Below, piece by piece: positions 43,680 through 51,802 of a stretch of 64,000 nucleotides of DNA. Within the stretch, counting starts at the first letter, position 1; the number at the start of each line of letters is the position of its first letter. The stretch spans positions 1 to 64,000 of the forward strand of contig JBKCGB010000071.1 of the NCBI GenBank assembly GCA_046303375.1, in the 5' to 3' direction. The notes beneath the pieces are model-generated. The model saw only the letters and a program-made list of their open reading frames with translations. It did not search any database and was not told where the DNA came from. The DNA is from UBA965 sp046303375. GTDB taxonomy: Bacteria > Chloroflexota > Chloroflexia > Chloroflexales > Roseiflexaceae. Both the position numbers and the translations under genes were made by a program.

Positions 43680-45029
43680 ATGAGCATACACACGGCACTT
43701 CAGGACGCATCATATACGCATCTGCTCCCTGACGGCAGCACTGTACGCTGGGCACAACCCGACGATGTAGGCGGTTATATCGACCTATGCGCAACTGTCT
43801 TCAAAGAATCAGCAGAGAGCGAATACAATCGCTATGTGGCCAAATTCTGTCGTGACATTACGAGCAACTATCACCCACACAGCTCAGCCAACGAGCTCGC
43901 AGTAGTGGTGAATCCTGCTGGTACAGTGGTCGCAGGCACGACACTGATGCGGGTTCCAATGAACTACGCGGGGATAGATATCTCCTTGGGCAAACCAGAA
44001 GTCGTCGCCACACACCCCGACTATCGAAATCGTGGCTACATCAAGCACATCTTTGCGTTACTCCACGCCCGTAGCCACGCCCGTGGGGACTTGTTGCAAG
44101 GCATCACCGGTGTGCCCTACATCTACGAACGCCTCGGCTACCACTATGCCATTGATTATGAGCAACGCACCACAGTCCATCTCACCGGTGATGCCGGATC
44201 AGCATCTCAAGTTGTCACGATGCGGCGTGCCCGCAACGATGAATATGCAACATTTGCTGCACTCTTTGATGCTGAGCGCACTGCACGCCAGCAGCTGATT
44301 ACCACACCACTGAGTGAGGCGTACTTTCACTACCTGCTCAACGACAATACATCAATTCATGCCTGGCAGCCGGTATTTATTTGCCATGCAGAGACTCAAG
44401 ACATTATCGGGTTCATGTTGCTCTACAAAGCCAAAGTAGATAACAAATTTGTCATCTACGGGCTGGGACTGAAGCCAGGATACCCACTGGCACAGTACTT
44501 GCCGGCATTACTCAGCGCCAGTGCACAGTATCGCCAACTTGTGACCTTGCGCCACACACAAGACGAGACGGTCAACGGGATTGTATTTGATCTCGATGCC
44601 ACACATCCCGCGCATCATATCCTCACAACAATAGCAAGTACGACATACGATCATGGCTATTCGTGGTATATCCGCGTGCCAGATATTCATGCACTGTTGC
44701 ACAACATCAAGCCGGTGCTGACACAGCGTATCGCACACAGCGAGTTTCACGGATTAACGCACCGCCTCGAACTATCGCTCTATGATGCAACACTGTCGTT
44801 TGACTGGCAGCACGGTCAACTGCGCGAGATTACACACAACCGGCACGCTCCCAGCGCTACTGCAACCAATCGCTATACCTATCCCCTCTTACTCAAGCAG
44901 GTGTTTGGACGCAATACATATGCAGAAATGCGCATGTGGCATCATGAGCTTGCTCGGAATGCATTTGATGGCACACTCCTTGATACGATGTTTCCCAAGC
45001 AGGTGTCTTGGTTTATGTTTCAGGATTAA
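43680..45029 (+). CDS. Eis-like GNAT acetyltransferase, copy 1 of 3
   Basis: A 449-residue protein with two N-terminal GNAT domains and a C-terminal sterol-carrier-like module, the plan of the Eis family (mycobacterial enhanced intracellular survival; acetylates aminoglycosides and other amines). Seen: DGSTVRWAQPDD at the start, the acetyl-CoA loop in HPDYRNRGYIKHIFALLHARSHARGD, GVPYIYERLGYHYA, and the end PKQVSWFMFQD. GGGAG is 3 bases before the ATG. It follows the GNAT gene by 7 bases. Related to the next two genes throughout its length, about a third identical by eye. Substrate unknown. Confidence 0.85.
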   Translation: MSIHTALQDASYTHLLPDGSTVRWAQPDDVGGYIDLCATVFKESAESEYNRYVAKFCRDITSNYHPHSSANELAVVVNPAGTVVAGTTLMRVPMNYAGIDISLGKPEVVATHPDYRNRGYIKHIFALLHARSHARGDLLQGITGVPYIYERLGYHYAIDYEQRTTVHLTGDAGSASQVVTMRRARNDEYATFAALFDAERTARQQLITTPLSEAYFHYLLNDNTSIHAWQPVFICHAETQDIIGFMLLYKAKVDNKFVIYGLGLKPGYPLAQYLPALLSASAQYRQLVTLRHTQDETVNGIVFDLDATHPAHHILTTIASTTYDHGYSWYIRVPDIHALLHNIKPVLTQRIAHSEFHGLTHRLELSLYDATLSFDWQHGQLREITHNRHAPSATATNRYTYPLLLKQVFGRNTYAEMRMWHHELARNAFDGTLLDTMFPKQVSWFMFQD

Positions 45030-45039
45030 GTGAACACCC

Positions 45040-46383
45040 ATGCAACACACTCATCACACATATACACGCACACTTGCTGACGGCTCACTCCTACGATGGG
45101 GCACTAGCGCCGATGCTGATGCTTATGCGCAACTAGCTGAATCGTCATTCGTTTTGCCCCAATTCTCCATCAGCAACCCGAATGTCGGTCCGTACGCACG
45201 TGATATGTGCAGTGGTCATCACCCCTTGTGCACCCCCGCTGATATTGCGGTCGTATGTTCACCCAACGGCGAAATGCTGGCAGCAGCCGCCTTGTTGACG
45301 CAACCGCTCCAGTATGCAGGAATAGATATCTCGGTGGGGCGACCAGAGCTGGTATGTAGTAGTCCGCAAGTACGGCAACGTGGATACATCCGTGAAATCA
45401 TGCAGCTGCTACATCACAAAAGTAGTGCACGTGGTGATCTGATGCAGGCTATCACGGGAATCCCCAATTACTACCATCAGTTTGGTTATGTGTGGAGTGT
45501 GGATTATAACGCTTTTCGCACGGTGCGGCTCGCCGACATCCCAACAACGCACGAGACTGAACTAATAGTACGCAAGGCAACACTCGCCGAGTATGCAGTG
45601 TTTGCAGCGCTCTACGACCACGAACGCACCCAACGCACCAGCATGGTGAGTACACCCTATTCGGCTGCCATGTTTCAGCATGCACTCACCACATCGTGTT
45701 CGCGTGAACAACATGTACCCCATGTTGTGTGTAAGGTTACGGGTGAAATCATTGGCTTTGTGACGATGTTGGCGTATAGCGACGAAGATGGTGGCGTGTG
45801 TATCACTGGGTTAGGGTTTGCACCTACACAATCCCCGCATCAGTATTTCATCGCAACACTTATTGCACTCAAAACATATGTATCCACTCTACCGAAAGCA
45901 CACGTAACATTCCCAGAGACGAGCAAACTCTATATACAGGTGGATGCACAACCGGCATGGGAAGCGTTATTTCACACCTTTCGCATACACACGACAACAG
46001 AAGCTCCGTATACATGGTACATTCGTGTGCCAGAATTCGCCGCCTTCCTATGGCACATCCGCAGTGCGCTTGAGGCACGCATGGCAGCGAGTGCATTTCG
46101 TGGCTATACAGGCGCACTCATTATTTGGTTTTATGGGACGGGGGTAGAAATGACATGGCGGGACGGTACTCTGCAATCGGTGACGCCGTGGCGCGCACCT
46201 GCCTACGGGGAGCCGTTCCATGCCACGTACCCACCAGGGATTTTCGCACAACAGGTATTTGGTTGGCGTTCTTTCCGTGAATTACACACCTGGCGCAAAG
46301 ATGTCTGGGCACAGGCTGAATGTATTCCCATGCTCGAAACACTGTTTCCAACCCAGTCATCGTGGTTTCTGTGGTCGAATTAA
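45040..46383 (+). CDS. Eis-like GNAT acetyltransferase, copy 2 of 3
   Basis: A 447-residue paralogue of the preceding gene, same order of domains. Seen: DGSLLRWGTSADAD, SSPQVRQRGYIREIMQLLHHKSSARGD, GIPNYYHQFGYVWSVDY, and the end PTQSSWFLWSN. There is no strong ribosome-binding site before the ATG, and the 10-base gap to copy 1 suggests translational coupling. Differences from copy 1 are spread over the whole length, so this is an old duplication. Note that a YRNRGY-type acetyl-CoA motif is retained as RQRGY, so activity is expected. Confidence 0.83.
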   Translation: MQHTHHTYTRTLADGSLLRWGTSADADAYAQLAESSFVLPQFSISNPNVGPYARDMCSGHHPLCTPADIAVVCSPNGEMLAAAALLTQPLQYAGIDISVGRPELVCSSPQVRQRGYIREIMQLLHHKSSARGDLMQAITGIPNYYHQFGYVWSVDYNAFRTVRLADIPTTHETELIVRKATLAEYAVFAALYDHERTQRTSMVSTPYSAAMFQHALTTSCSREQHVPHVVCKVTGEIIGFVTMLAYSDEDGGVCITGLGFAPTQSPHQYFIATLIALKTYVSTLPKAHVTFPETSKLYIQVDAQPAWEALFHTFRIHTTTEAPYTWYIRVPEFAAFLWHIRSALEARMAASAFRGYTGALIIWFYGTGVEMTWRDGTLQSVTPWRAPAYGEPFHATYPPGIFAQQVFGWRSFRELHTWRKDVWAQAECIPMLETLFPTQSSWFLWSN

Positions 46384-46400
46384 TCAGACAAAGGCACATC

Positions 46401-47756
46401 ATGACACACATGCATGAACAAGACTACCGAGAAAATCTTGGTGATGGATACACACTGCGCTGGGCTAATCGCGATGATGATGCCTCACTCGTGGCGCTTT
46501 ACGACACAGTGTTTGACGACAATCCACTGTATGTCTCTGCATATGTGATGGCACAGATTGCAGGCACAAGCCCTGTAGGCGTCCCCGATGATGTGGCAGT
46601 GGTCAGCGACGAGCACAATCGGATTGTGGCTGCAACATTACTCTTACGTATGCCAATCGACTATGCAGGAGTGGCAGTACCCGCCGGGCGTCCAGAAATT
46701 GTGGCGACGCATCCAGAAGTGCGCAACCGCGGCTTTGTGCGCAGAATCTTTCAACTCATCCATGCACGGAGTGCCTATCGCGGCGACTTGCTCCAGGGGA
46801 TTACGGGCATACCGTACTACTACCGACAATTTGGCTACGAGTACGCACTCACACTCGGAGGGAATTACCAGCTGCCCTTTTCGTCGATTCCGGCGGGAGC
46901 TCCCGATCAATCCGACACAATCAGCCTACGTCGTGCAACAAATGACGACATCATGCCGCTGCTCATGCTCTATGAACGCGACAAGCGCCGGATCCACAAC
47001 CATCAGCCGATGCTGGTCACCTCGCGAGTCGATGCCACTTATATGCGACATACGATTCATACGACCCAATCTCACGACCCATGGGTACCATATCTCATCG
47101 TCTCCGATAACGACACAATCGTTGGCAGCATATTCACCAACCGCATGCGTTTCGGTGCGATCGAAATCAGAAGTTTGACGACCGAGCCACATGTACCATT
47201 GCACACCATTTTCGATGCATTATGTCGCCAAATCATGCAGCTTGCGCTGACAATGCCTGCAAATAATGCACACACCAGTGCCCCTAGTGAAATTCAATTT
47301 TGGCTGGGTGTGGCGCATCCTGCCTACCCGCTCATCGCCCGTAGTCCACATCAAGTGAATCGTCCATATGGGTGGTATATTCGCGTCGCTGATATTGCAC
47401 GCTTGTTACAGCATATTGTTGCGCCATTAGAAAAACGCCTGAGCCAGAGCAGCCTGGCTGGATACACAGGGACACTCCAGATTGAAATGTACCGTGACGG
47501 GCTGCAAATCGATATCGTCAAAGGCAAAATTACAGCACAGGCATGGAAACGCAACGGGCCATGGCAAAGCAATCGCAGTCCGGGGGCACCACAAGCCGCA
47601 TACCCGCCACTGGTGATTCTGCAACAGATCTTTGGATTACATTCACTTGCCGAGTTACGTGATTTTTATCCTGATGTCTATGCCAGCCACGAAGCATATC
47701 AGTTGTTGGATGTATTGTTTCCCAAACAGGCATCGTGGCTACTGCCACTCGACTAA
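46401..47756 (+). CDS. Eis-like GNAT acetyltransferase, copy 3 of 3
   Basis: A 451-residue third member of the tandem set, with DGYTLRWANRDDD, the acetyl-CoA loop HPEVRNRGFVRRIFQLIHARSAYRGD, GIPYYYRQFGYEYA, and PKQASWLLPLD at the end. Start at 46401 (AAGG 6 bases before) or ATG 46410. Retained terminal aromatic-rich C-terminus in all three copies points to an essential carboxylate or fold closure as in Eis, where the C-terminus takes part in catalysis. Gene ends at a region with a weak hairpin inside the convergent trkH end. Confidence 0.83.
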   Translation: MTHMHEQDYRENLGDGYTLRWANRDDDASLVALYDTVFDDNPLYVSAYVMAQIAGTSPVGVPDDVAVVSDEHNRIVAATLLLRMPIDYAGVAVPAGRPEIVATHPEVRNRGFVRRIFQLIHARSAYRGDLLQGITGIPYYYRQFGYEYALTLGGNYQLPFSSIPAGAPDQSDTISLRRATNDDIMPLLMLYERDKRRIHNHQPMLVTSRVDATYMRHTIHTTQSHDPWVPYLIVSDNDTIVGSIFTNRMRFGAIEIRSLTTEPHVPLHTIFDALCRQIMQLALTMPANNAHTSAPSEIQFWLGVAHPAYPLIARSPHQVNRPYGWYIRVADIARLLQHIVAPLEKRLSQSSLAGYTGTLQIEMYRDGLQIDIVKGKITAQAWKRNGPWQSNRSPGAPQAAYPPLVILQQIFGLHSLAELRDFYPDVYASHEAYQLLDVLFPKQASWLLPLD

Positions 47757-47785
47757 CCTGAAATCATATGCGTCTAAGCAAGCAT

Positions 47786-49114
47786 CTAGCCAGCCCAGAC
47801 TTCACTGGCTGGATGTTTGGTTTGGACGTGCCCATAGAGTGATGCAATCACCAAGAACACACCAATGCGTCCCCACATCATGCCCATACCAAGCAGGGTT
47901 GTGGAGAGCCAACTCAACTGATACAGACTCTCGGCATTCACATTACTCGTTGCAAATGCGGCCGTTGCTAGCACAACCGCATAATCAGCAGCAACACCGT
48001 CAATGAGTGCCACAAGCAACGCAATACCACACACAAGCATGACGCTACTGATCAACATGATGCTGGTACGCCGTACAAAAGCAGGAGCAAGGCGTTGGCC
48101 AAACAGGCGGACATCGTGGCTGCGACGAAACGCACCCCATACTGCTAATGCCACCACAACCATGGTGGTAGGAGTCACTCCCCCACCCATGGTACCCGGG
48201 GCACACCCGGTAAACATGGCAATCAGGAGACCAATCCGCGTCGTCACAGGCATTTGCATGATATCAGCATGCGTGAATATGCCCGCAGTGCGCCATGACA
48301 GTGCATCCATCAGTGCGGCCATGATTTTGTGAGCAAGTGTATCCGTACGATGCATGAGTTGCCACTCGGGAGTGGCCCAAAGCGTCACAATACTCCCACT
48401 CACCAATAGCAGTGTGACAGCCAAACTGAGTGTAGTCTGTGCCAAGCGGCGGCGCGATGTAATCACATCGACGACAACCGGTAGACCGAGCGAACCTACC
48501 AACACGGTAGTCGCTATCACGGCCAAACTGGGCAAATCGTTGGTCATGGCAATGAGTGGAGAATCAGGAGTCAACCAATCAAATCCAGCATTGGTAAACG
48601 CACTCGTCGCATGGAAGAGCCCAGCAAAAAGCGCATCTCCGTAGCTGGGGAAAACTGCACGCCACTGCCATGCCAGTAATAGCCCAGCCCAGAGCTCAAT
48701 AGCACATGCAGCCCAAAAGAGATGCATCCCTTTGATGCGCGTACGAGCAAAGATGGTCACACCCAATTGCTGCAAGATGGTCACTGTGATACTCATGAAT
48801 CCGGCGCCACCACATTGGAGCAACACCAAGATGAGCCACATCCCAGCAGGGGTGAGCTGGCTAGCAATCGGGCGCAACGAAGCACCGCTAGCGGTAAGTG
48901 CGGAGACAGCCAGAAACCACGCTTCGTGCCATGTCAACACTTCAGCAGTGAATCCGAGTGGCAACCAAAAGAGCATCCCTGCCACAACGGTACTCCCCAC
49001 AAAGATACAGGCTACAACCTGTATACGATGTTGGGGAGTATGAATGAGTGCCGCACGATTTTGCCAGAGTGCAGTAAACTGGCGCCACCATTGTACACGT
49101 GCCGATTGCTTCAC
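47786..49114 (-). CDS. TrkH/KtrB-family cation channel-like transporter
   Basis: A 442-residue protein with about ten helices of the TrkH/KtrB superfamily of K+ channels. The four pore loops can be placed: ASGAS, TNAGF, RTAGI and NVNAES. The first three keep the filter Gly, but the fourth has Asn where Gly is expected (NVG in typical members), and the D1M2-like loop has GGGVTPTT in place of GGIKVTT. Ion choice and activity may therefore differ (Na+ or a degenerate channel). No TrkA/KtrA gene is nearby. It lies 3 bases after the citrate synthase stop in the same direction, likely one transcript. Confidence 0.82.
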   Translation of the reverse strand: MKQSARVQWWRQFTALWQNRAALIHTPQHRIQVVACIFVGSTVVAGMLFWLPLGFTAEVLTWHEAWFLAVSALTASGASLRPIASQLTPAGMWLILVLLQCGGAGFMSITVTILQQLGVTIFARTRIKGMHLFWAACAIELWAGLLLAWQWRAVFPSYGDALFAGLFHATSAFTNAGFDWLTPDSPLIAMTNDLPSLAVIATTVLVGSLGLPVVVDVITSRRRLAQTTLSLAVTLLLVSGSIVTLWATPEWQLMHRTDTLAHKIMAALMDALSWRTAGIFTHADIMQMPVTTRIGLLIAMFTGCAPGTMGGGVTPTTMVVVALAVWGAFRRSHDVRLFGQRLAPAFVRRTSIMLISSVMLVCGIALLVALIDGVAADYAVVLATAAFATSNVNAESLYQLSWLSTTLLGMGMMWGRIGVFLVIASLYGHVQTKHPASEVWAG

Positions 49115-49117
49115 ACA

Positions 49118-50233
49118 CTAGCCTCGTTGTGCGAGCGGCACGTAGGAGACATTTTCTGGGCCAACGTACTCAGACTCGGGGCGAATAATCCGGTTATCGC
49201 TGTACTGTTCGAGGACATGTGCAGTCCACCCTGACACGCGGCTCAGCGCAAAAATGGGCGTGAATTGATCGATGGGTATCCCGAGCGCATAGTAGACAGA
49301 TGCAGAATAGAAATCAACATTGACGGGGAGTGGTTTGGATTCTTGCACCACATGCCGGATGATTTCGGAGATTTCGTACCACTGCTTGGGGCCGACAGTC
49401 ATCGCCAAGTCATGTGACAAGCGCTGCAACCAGGCTGCACGTGGATCGTCAGCCTTGTAGACACGATGCCCGAAACCCATGATTTTTTGTTTGGCATCGA
49501 GCATGGCACGCACTGCTTTTTCTGCATTTTCCGTGGTACCAATTTCGAGGAGCATGCGCATGACTTGCTCGTTTGCACCACCATGGAGTGGGCCTTTGAG
49601 TGAGCCAATTGCTGCAGTGATTGCAGAATGGAGATCAGACAAACTCGAAGCGGTACACCGTGCTACGAATGTAGAAGCATTCAAGCCATGGTCTGCATGT
49701 AAAATCAGACAGGTGTCAAGGATTTTGGCCGCTGTCGGATCAGGATCCTTGCCGGTCATCATGTAGAGAAAATTGGCTGCGTGACTGAGGTCGGTACGAG
49801 GCAAAATTGGCCACTGGTTGTTGCGAATGCGCTCCCACGCAGCAATAATCGTGGCCATCGACGCCGTTAACCGCAACGACTTATTTACGTTGGCTTCTAC
49901 CGAATTATCAAGGTCGTCAGGATCGTACGTCGACAATGCTGATACCGCAGTGCGCAACACTTCCATGGGGGGTGTTTTTTTAGGCATGGACATCATCAGT
50001 GTCAAAATCTCATATGGAAGTTGACGATTCTCGATGAATGTCTTCGTAAACGCAGTCAATTGTTCCGTGGTTGGCAGACTACCATGCCAAAGGAGATAGG
50101 TTGTTTCCTCAAACGTAGAGTGAGCGGCAAGGTCATCGATATTCAAGCCCTGGTAGTACAAACGACCATTGATTCCATCAATGCGACTAATTGCAGTCGA
50201 CGCAGCAACAATTCCTTCGAGACCCTTATTCAT
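49118..50233 (-). CDS. gltA: Citrate synthase
   Basis: A 371-residue enzyme condensing acetyl-CoA and oxaloacetate. Seen: EGIVAASTAISRIDG and the short type I N-terminus, HADHGLNAST and GPLHGGANE with two catalytic His, GFGHRVYK, and the catalytic Asp in NVDFYSASVYY. The short length fits archaeal/Gram-positive type citrate synthase; a 2-methylcitrate synthase is the alternative. GAGGAG precedes the ATG. Its promoter has TATAAT at 50337-50342. With sucAB in the same window it fits a functional TCA cycle. Confidence 0.93.
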   Translation of the reverse strand: MNKGLEGIVAASTAISRIDGINGRLYYQGLNIDDLAAHSTFEETTYLLWHGSLPTTEQLTAFTKTFIENRQLPYEILTLMMSMPKKTPPMEVLRTAVSALSTYDPDDLDNSVEANVNKSLRLTASMATIIAAWERIRNNQWPILPRTDLSHAANFLYMMTGKDPDPTAAKILDTCLILHADHGLNASTFVARCTASSLSDLHSAITAAIGSLKGPLHGGANEQVMRMLLEIGTTENAEKAVRAMLDAKQKIMGFGHRVYKADDPRAAWLQRLSHDLAMTVGPKQWYEISEIIRHVVQESKPLPVNVDFYSASVYYALGIPIDQFTPIFALSRVSGWTAHVLEQYSDNRIIRPESEYVGPENVSYVPLAQRG

Positions 50234-50336
50234 TCCGACCGCTCCTCTATTTCATCATAAGCGTTACCGCACAATCCTGCATCCAAAAGCTCACCACTGT
50301 CAACAGAATTTGCGTACGCATGAATTATCCGGCGCA

Positions 50337-50345
50337 ATTATACCA
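50337..50345 (-). promoter_or_regulatory. Extended -10 promoter of gltA-trkH
   Basis: Minus-strand TGGTATAAT (TG-N-TATAAT), about 97 bases before the citrate synthase start. The 132-base gap to trpA holds nothing else that I recognise. Confidence 0.55.
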
Positions 50346-50365
50346 CAACCATGGTCAAATGCACG

Positions 50366-51157
50366 TTATATCACTGTGCGGAGTGTTTTGATATATTCAA
50401 CAACGGTGGCCACACGTGTCTCTGGTGCATGAGCATCCAGCATATTGATAATGGCACTTGCAACTATCGCGCCGTCGGCCACTTGCGCAACCGTCTTGAC
50501 ATGTTCGGTTGTACTTATGCCAAACCCGACCACCAAAGGCAACTCGGTGTGCGTACGTACACGTGCAAGGAAATCAGGCAGCCCGTCCCAAAGTGTGGTA
50601 CGTGCACCAGTCACACCCGTCAACGACACGCAATAAATGAACCCACTTGCCACGGCAGTAATCTGTTTAATACGCACATCCGGGGTCGTTGGTGCCACAA
50701 ACATGATCAGATCGAGCCCCACCGCTGACAGCGCCTGCTGCATTTCTCCGGCCGCTTCTGGTGGTAGGTCGGGCACGATCACCCCATCTGCACCCGCAGC
50801 TGCCGCTGCTTGAGCGAAGCGCGTAACACCATACTGCAGAAACGGATTGTAATACCCCATCATGACCAATGGCACTGTGACACCGATTTGGCGCAATTGG
50901 TGCACAGAGTCGAGTGCGTATTGCACATTGACGCCGTTACGCAGGGCTTGCTCTGAGGCACGTTGAATCGTTGCGCCGTCTGCAAGCGGGTCCGAAAACG
51001 GCACACCGATTTCGAATAAATCTGCGCCTGCTGCCTGAAGCGCAGGCGCAAGGGTTTGGAGTGAATCTTTGTCGGGATACCCAACCATCAAATACGGCAT
51101 CAATGCACCGCGCTGCTGCGCACGTAGCCGTACAAAAGTCTCTGCAATTCTACCCAC
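50366..51157 (-). CDS. trpA: Tryptophan synthase alpha chain
   Basis: A 263-residue TIM-barrel enzyme that cleaves indole-3-glycerol phosphate and channels indole to TrpB. Seen: LFEIGVPFSDPLADG with catalytic Glu and Asp, MGYYNPFLQYG, VIVPDLPPEAA, YCVSLTGVTGAR and VVGFGISTTEH. Start is GTG 51157, with AGGAG at 6-base spacing; an upstream TTG touches that site. It is 16 bases downstream of pgsA in the same direction; there is no trpB or other trp gene here. Confidence 0.95.
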   Translation of the reverse strand: MGRIAETFVRLRAQQRGALMPYLMVGYPDKDSLQTLAPALQAAGADLFEIGVPFSDPLADGATIQRASEQALRNGVNVQYALDSVHQLRQIGVTVPLVMMGYYNPFLQYGVTRFAQAAAAAGADGVIVPDLPPEAAGEMQQALSAVGLDLIMFVAPTTPDVRIKQITAVASGFIYCVSLTGVTGARTTLWDGLPDFLARVRTHTELPLVVGFGISTTEHVKTVAQVADGAIVASAIINMLDAHAPETRVATVVEYIKTLRTVI

Positions 51158-51173
51158 ACCCAACTCCTATGTA

Positions 51174-51749
51174 CTAGAGCGCTTTTTTGAGCAAATCGCG
51201 CGCATTCCAAAAATACTCAATCCCTGAACCCACCGTCCAAAACAACGCCAACGAATAGGGAATGTACCACCACTGTGACAACCAGACCATCCACCATGGC
51301 ATCCACGCCAAATCTGGAAATGCAGCATAGCACATCAACCAAATCAATCCGGTCACCGTCATAGTCAATTTCTGCTTGCCCCACGACCGTGCCGGAATCA
51401 CAATCCCTTGAGCTGCCGCATATGAACGCAAACCAGAGACTGCAAATTCGCGGGCGATGATGATAAGTGCATACCAACTCTGTACGAGACCGGTTTCGAC
51501 CATCGGCAACAATGCACCAGCAACGAATATTTTGTCAGAAATCGTATCGAGAAATATACCCAAATTCGACACAACCCCATAACTACGGGCAAGTCGACCG
51601 TCAATGATGTCACTGATGGCCATAGCCAACAACACCCAGGCAGCCGCAAACAGTGACACTCCTGTATTGAGCAACAGCAGATAGACGAGCAACGGTGTCA
51701 GAATGACACGAAAGAGTCCAAGCATGTTGGGAATTTGGCGCATATTCAT
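51174..51749 (-). CDS. pgsA: CDP-diacylglycerol-glycerol-3-phosphate 3-phosphatidyltransferase
   Basis: A 191-residue membrane enzyme making phosphatidylglycerol phosphate. Seen: N-terminal PNMLGLFRVILTPLLV, and the complete CDP-alcohol phosphotransferase motif DGRLAR-X8-G-X3-D-X3-D (DIIDGRLARSYGVVSNLG then LDTISDK), with four to five helices. An extended -10 TGATATAAT on the minus strand (51790-51798) lies 41 bases upstream, so pgsA-trpA form their own unit, separate from the glycosyltransferase genes. Confidence 0.95.
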   Translation of the reverse strand: MNMRQIPNMLGLFRVILTPLLVYLLLLNTGVSLFAAAWVLLAMAISDIIDGRLARSYGVVSNLGIFLDTISDKIFVAGALLPMVETGLVQSWYALIIIAREFAVSGLRSYAAAQGIVIPARSWGKQKLTMTVTGLIWLMCYAAFPDLAWMPWWMVWLSQWWYIPYSLALFWTVGSGIEYFWNARDLLKKAL

Positions 51750-51802
51750 CGTTGTTGCAAACCTTTACCAGAATAGACCCGTATGTGCGATTATATCACG
51801 CA

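Noticed and set aside
43680..47756. A recent DNA-level tandem repeat of the Eis-like genes.
   Set aside because: The three are alike in protein but share no long identical DNA; an old duplication.
47783..47815. Hairpin CCAGCC-N11-GGCTGG with bulged extension as terminator of the Eis-like genes.
   Set aside because: It lies in the last codons of the convergent trkH gene, has a long loop and no T run.
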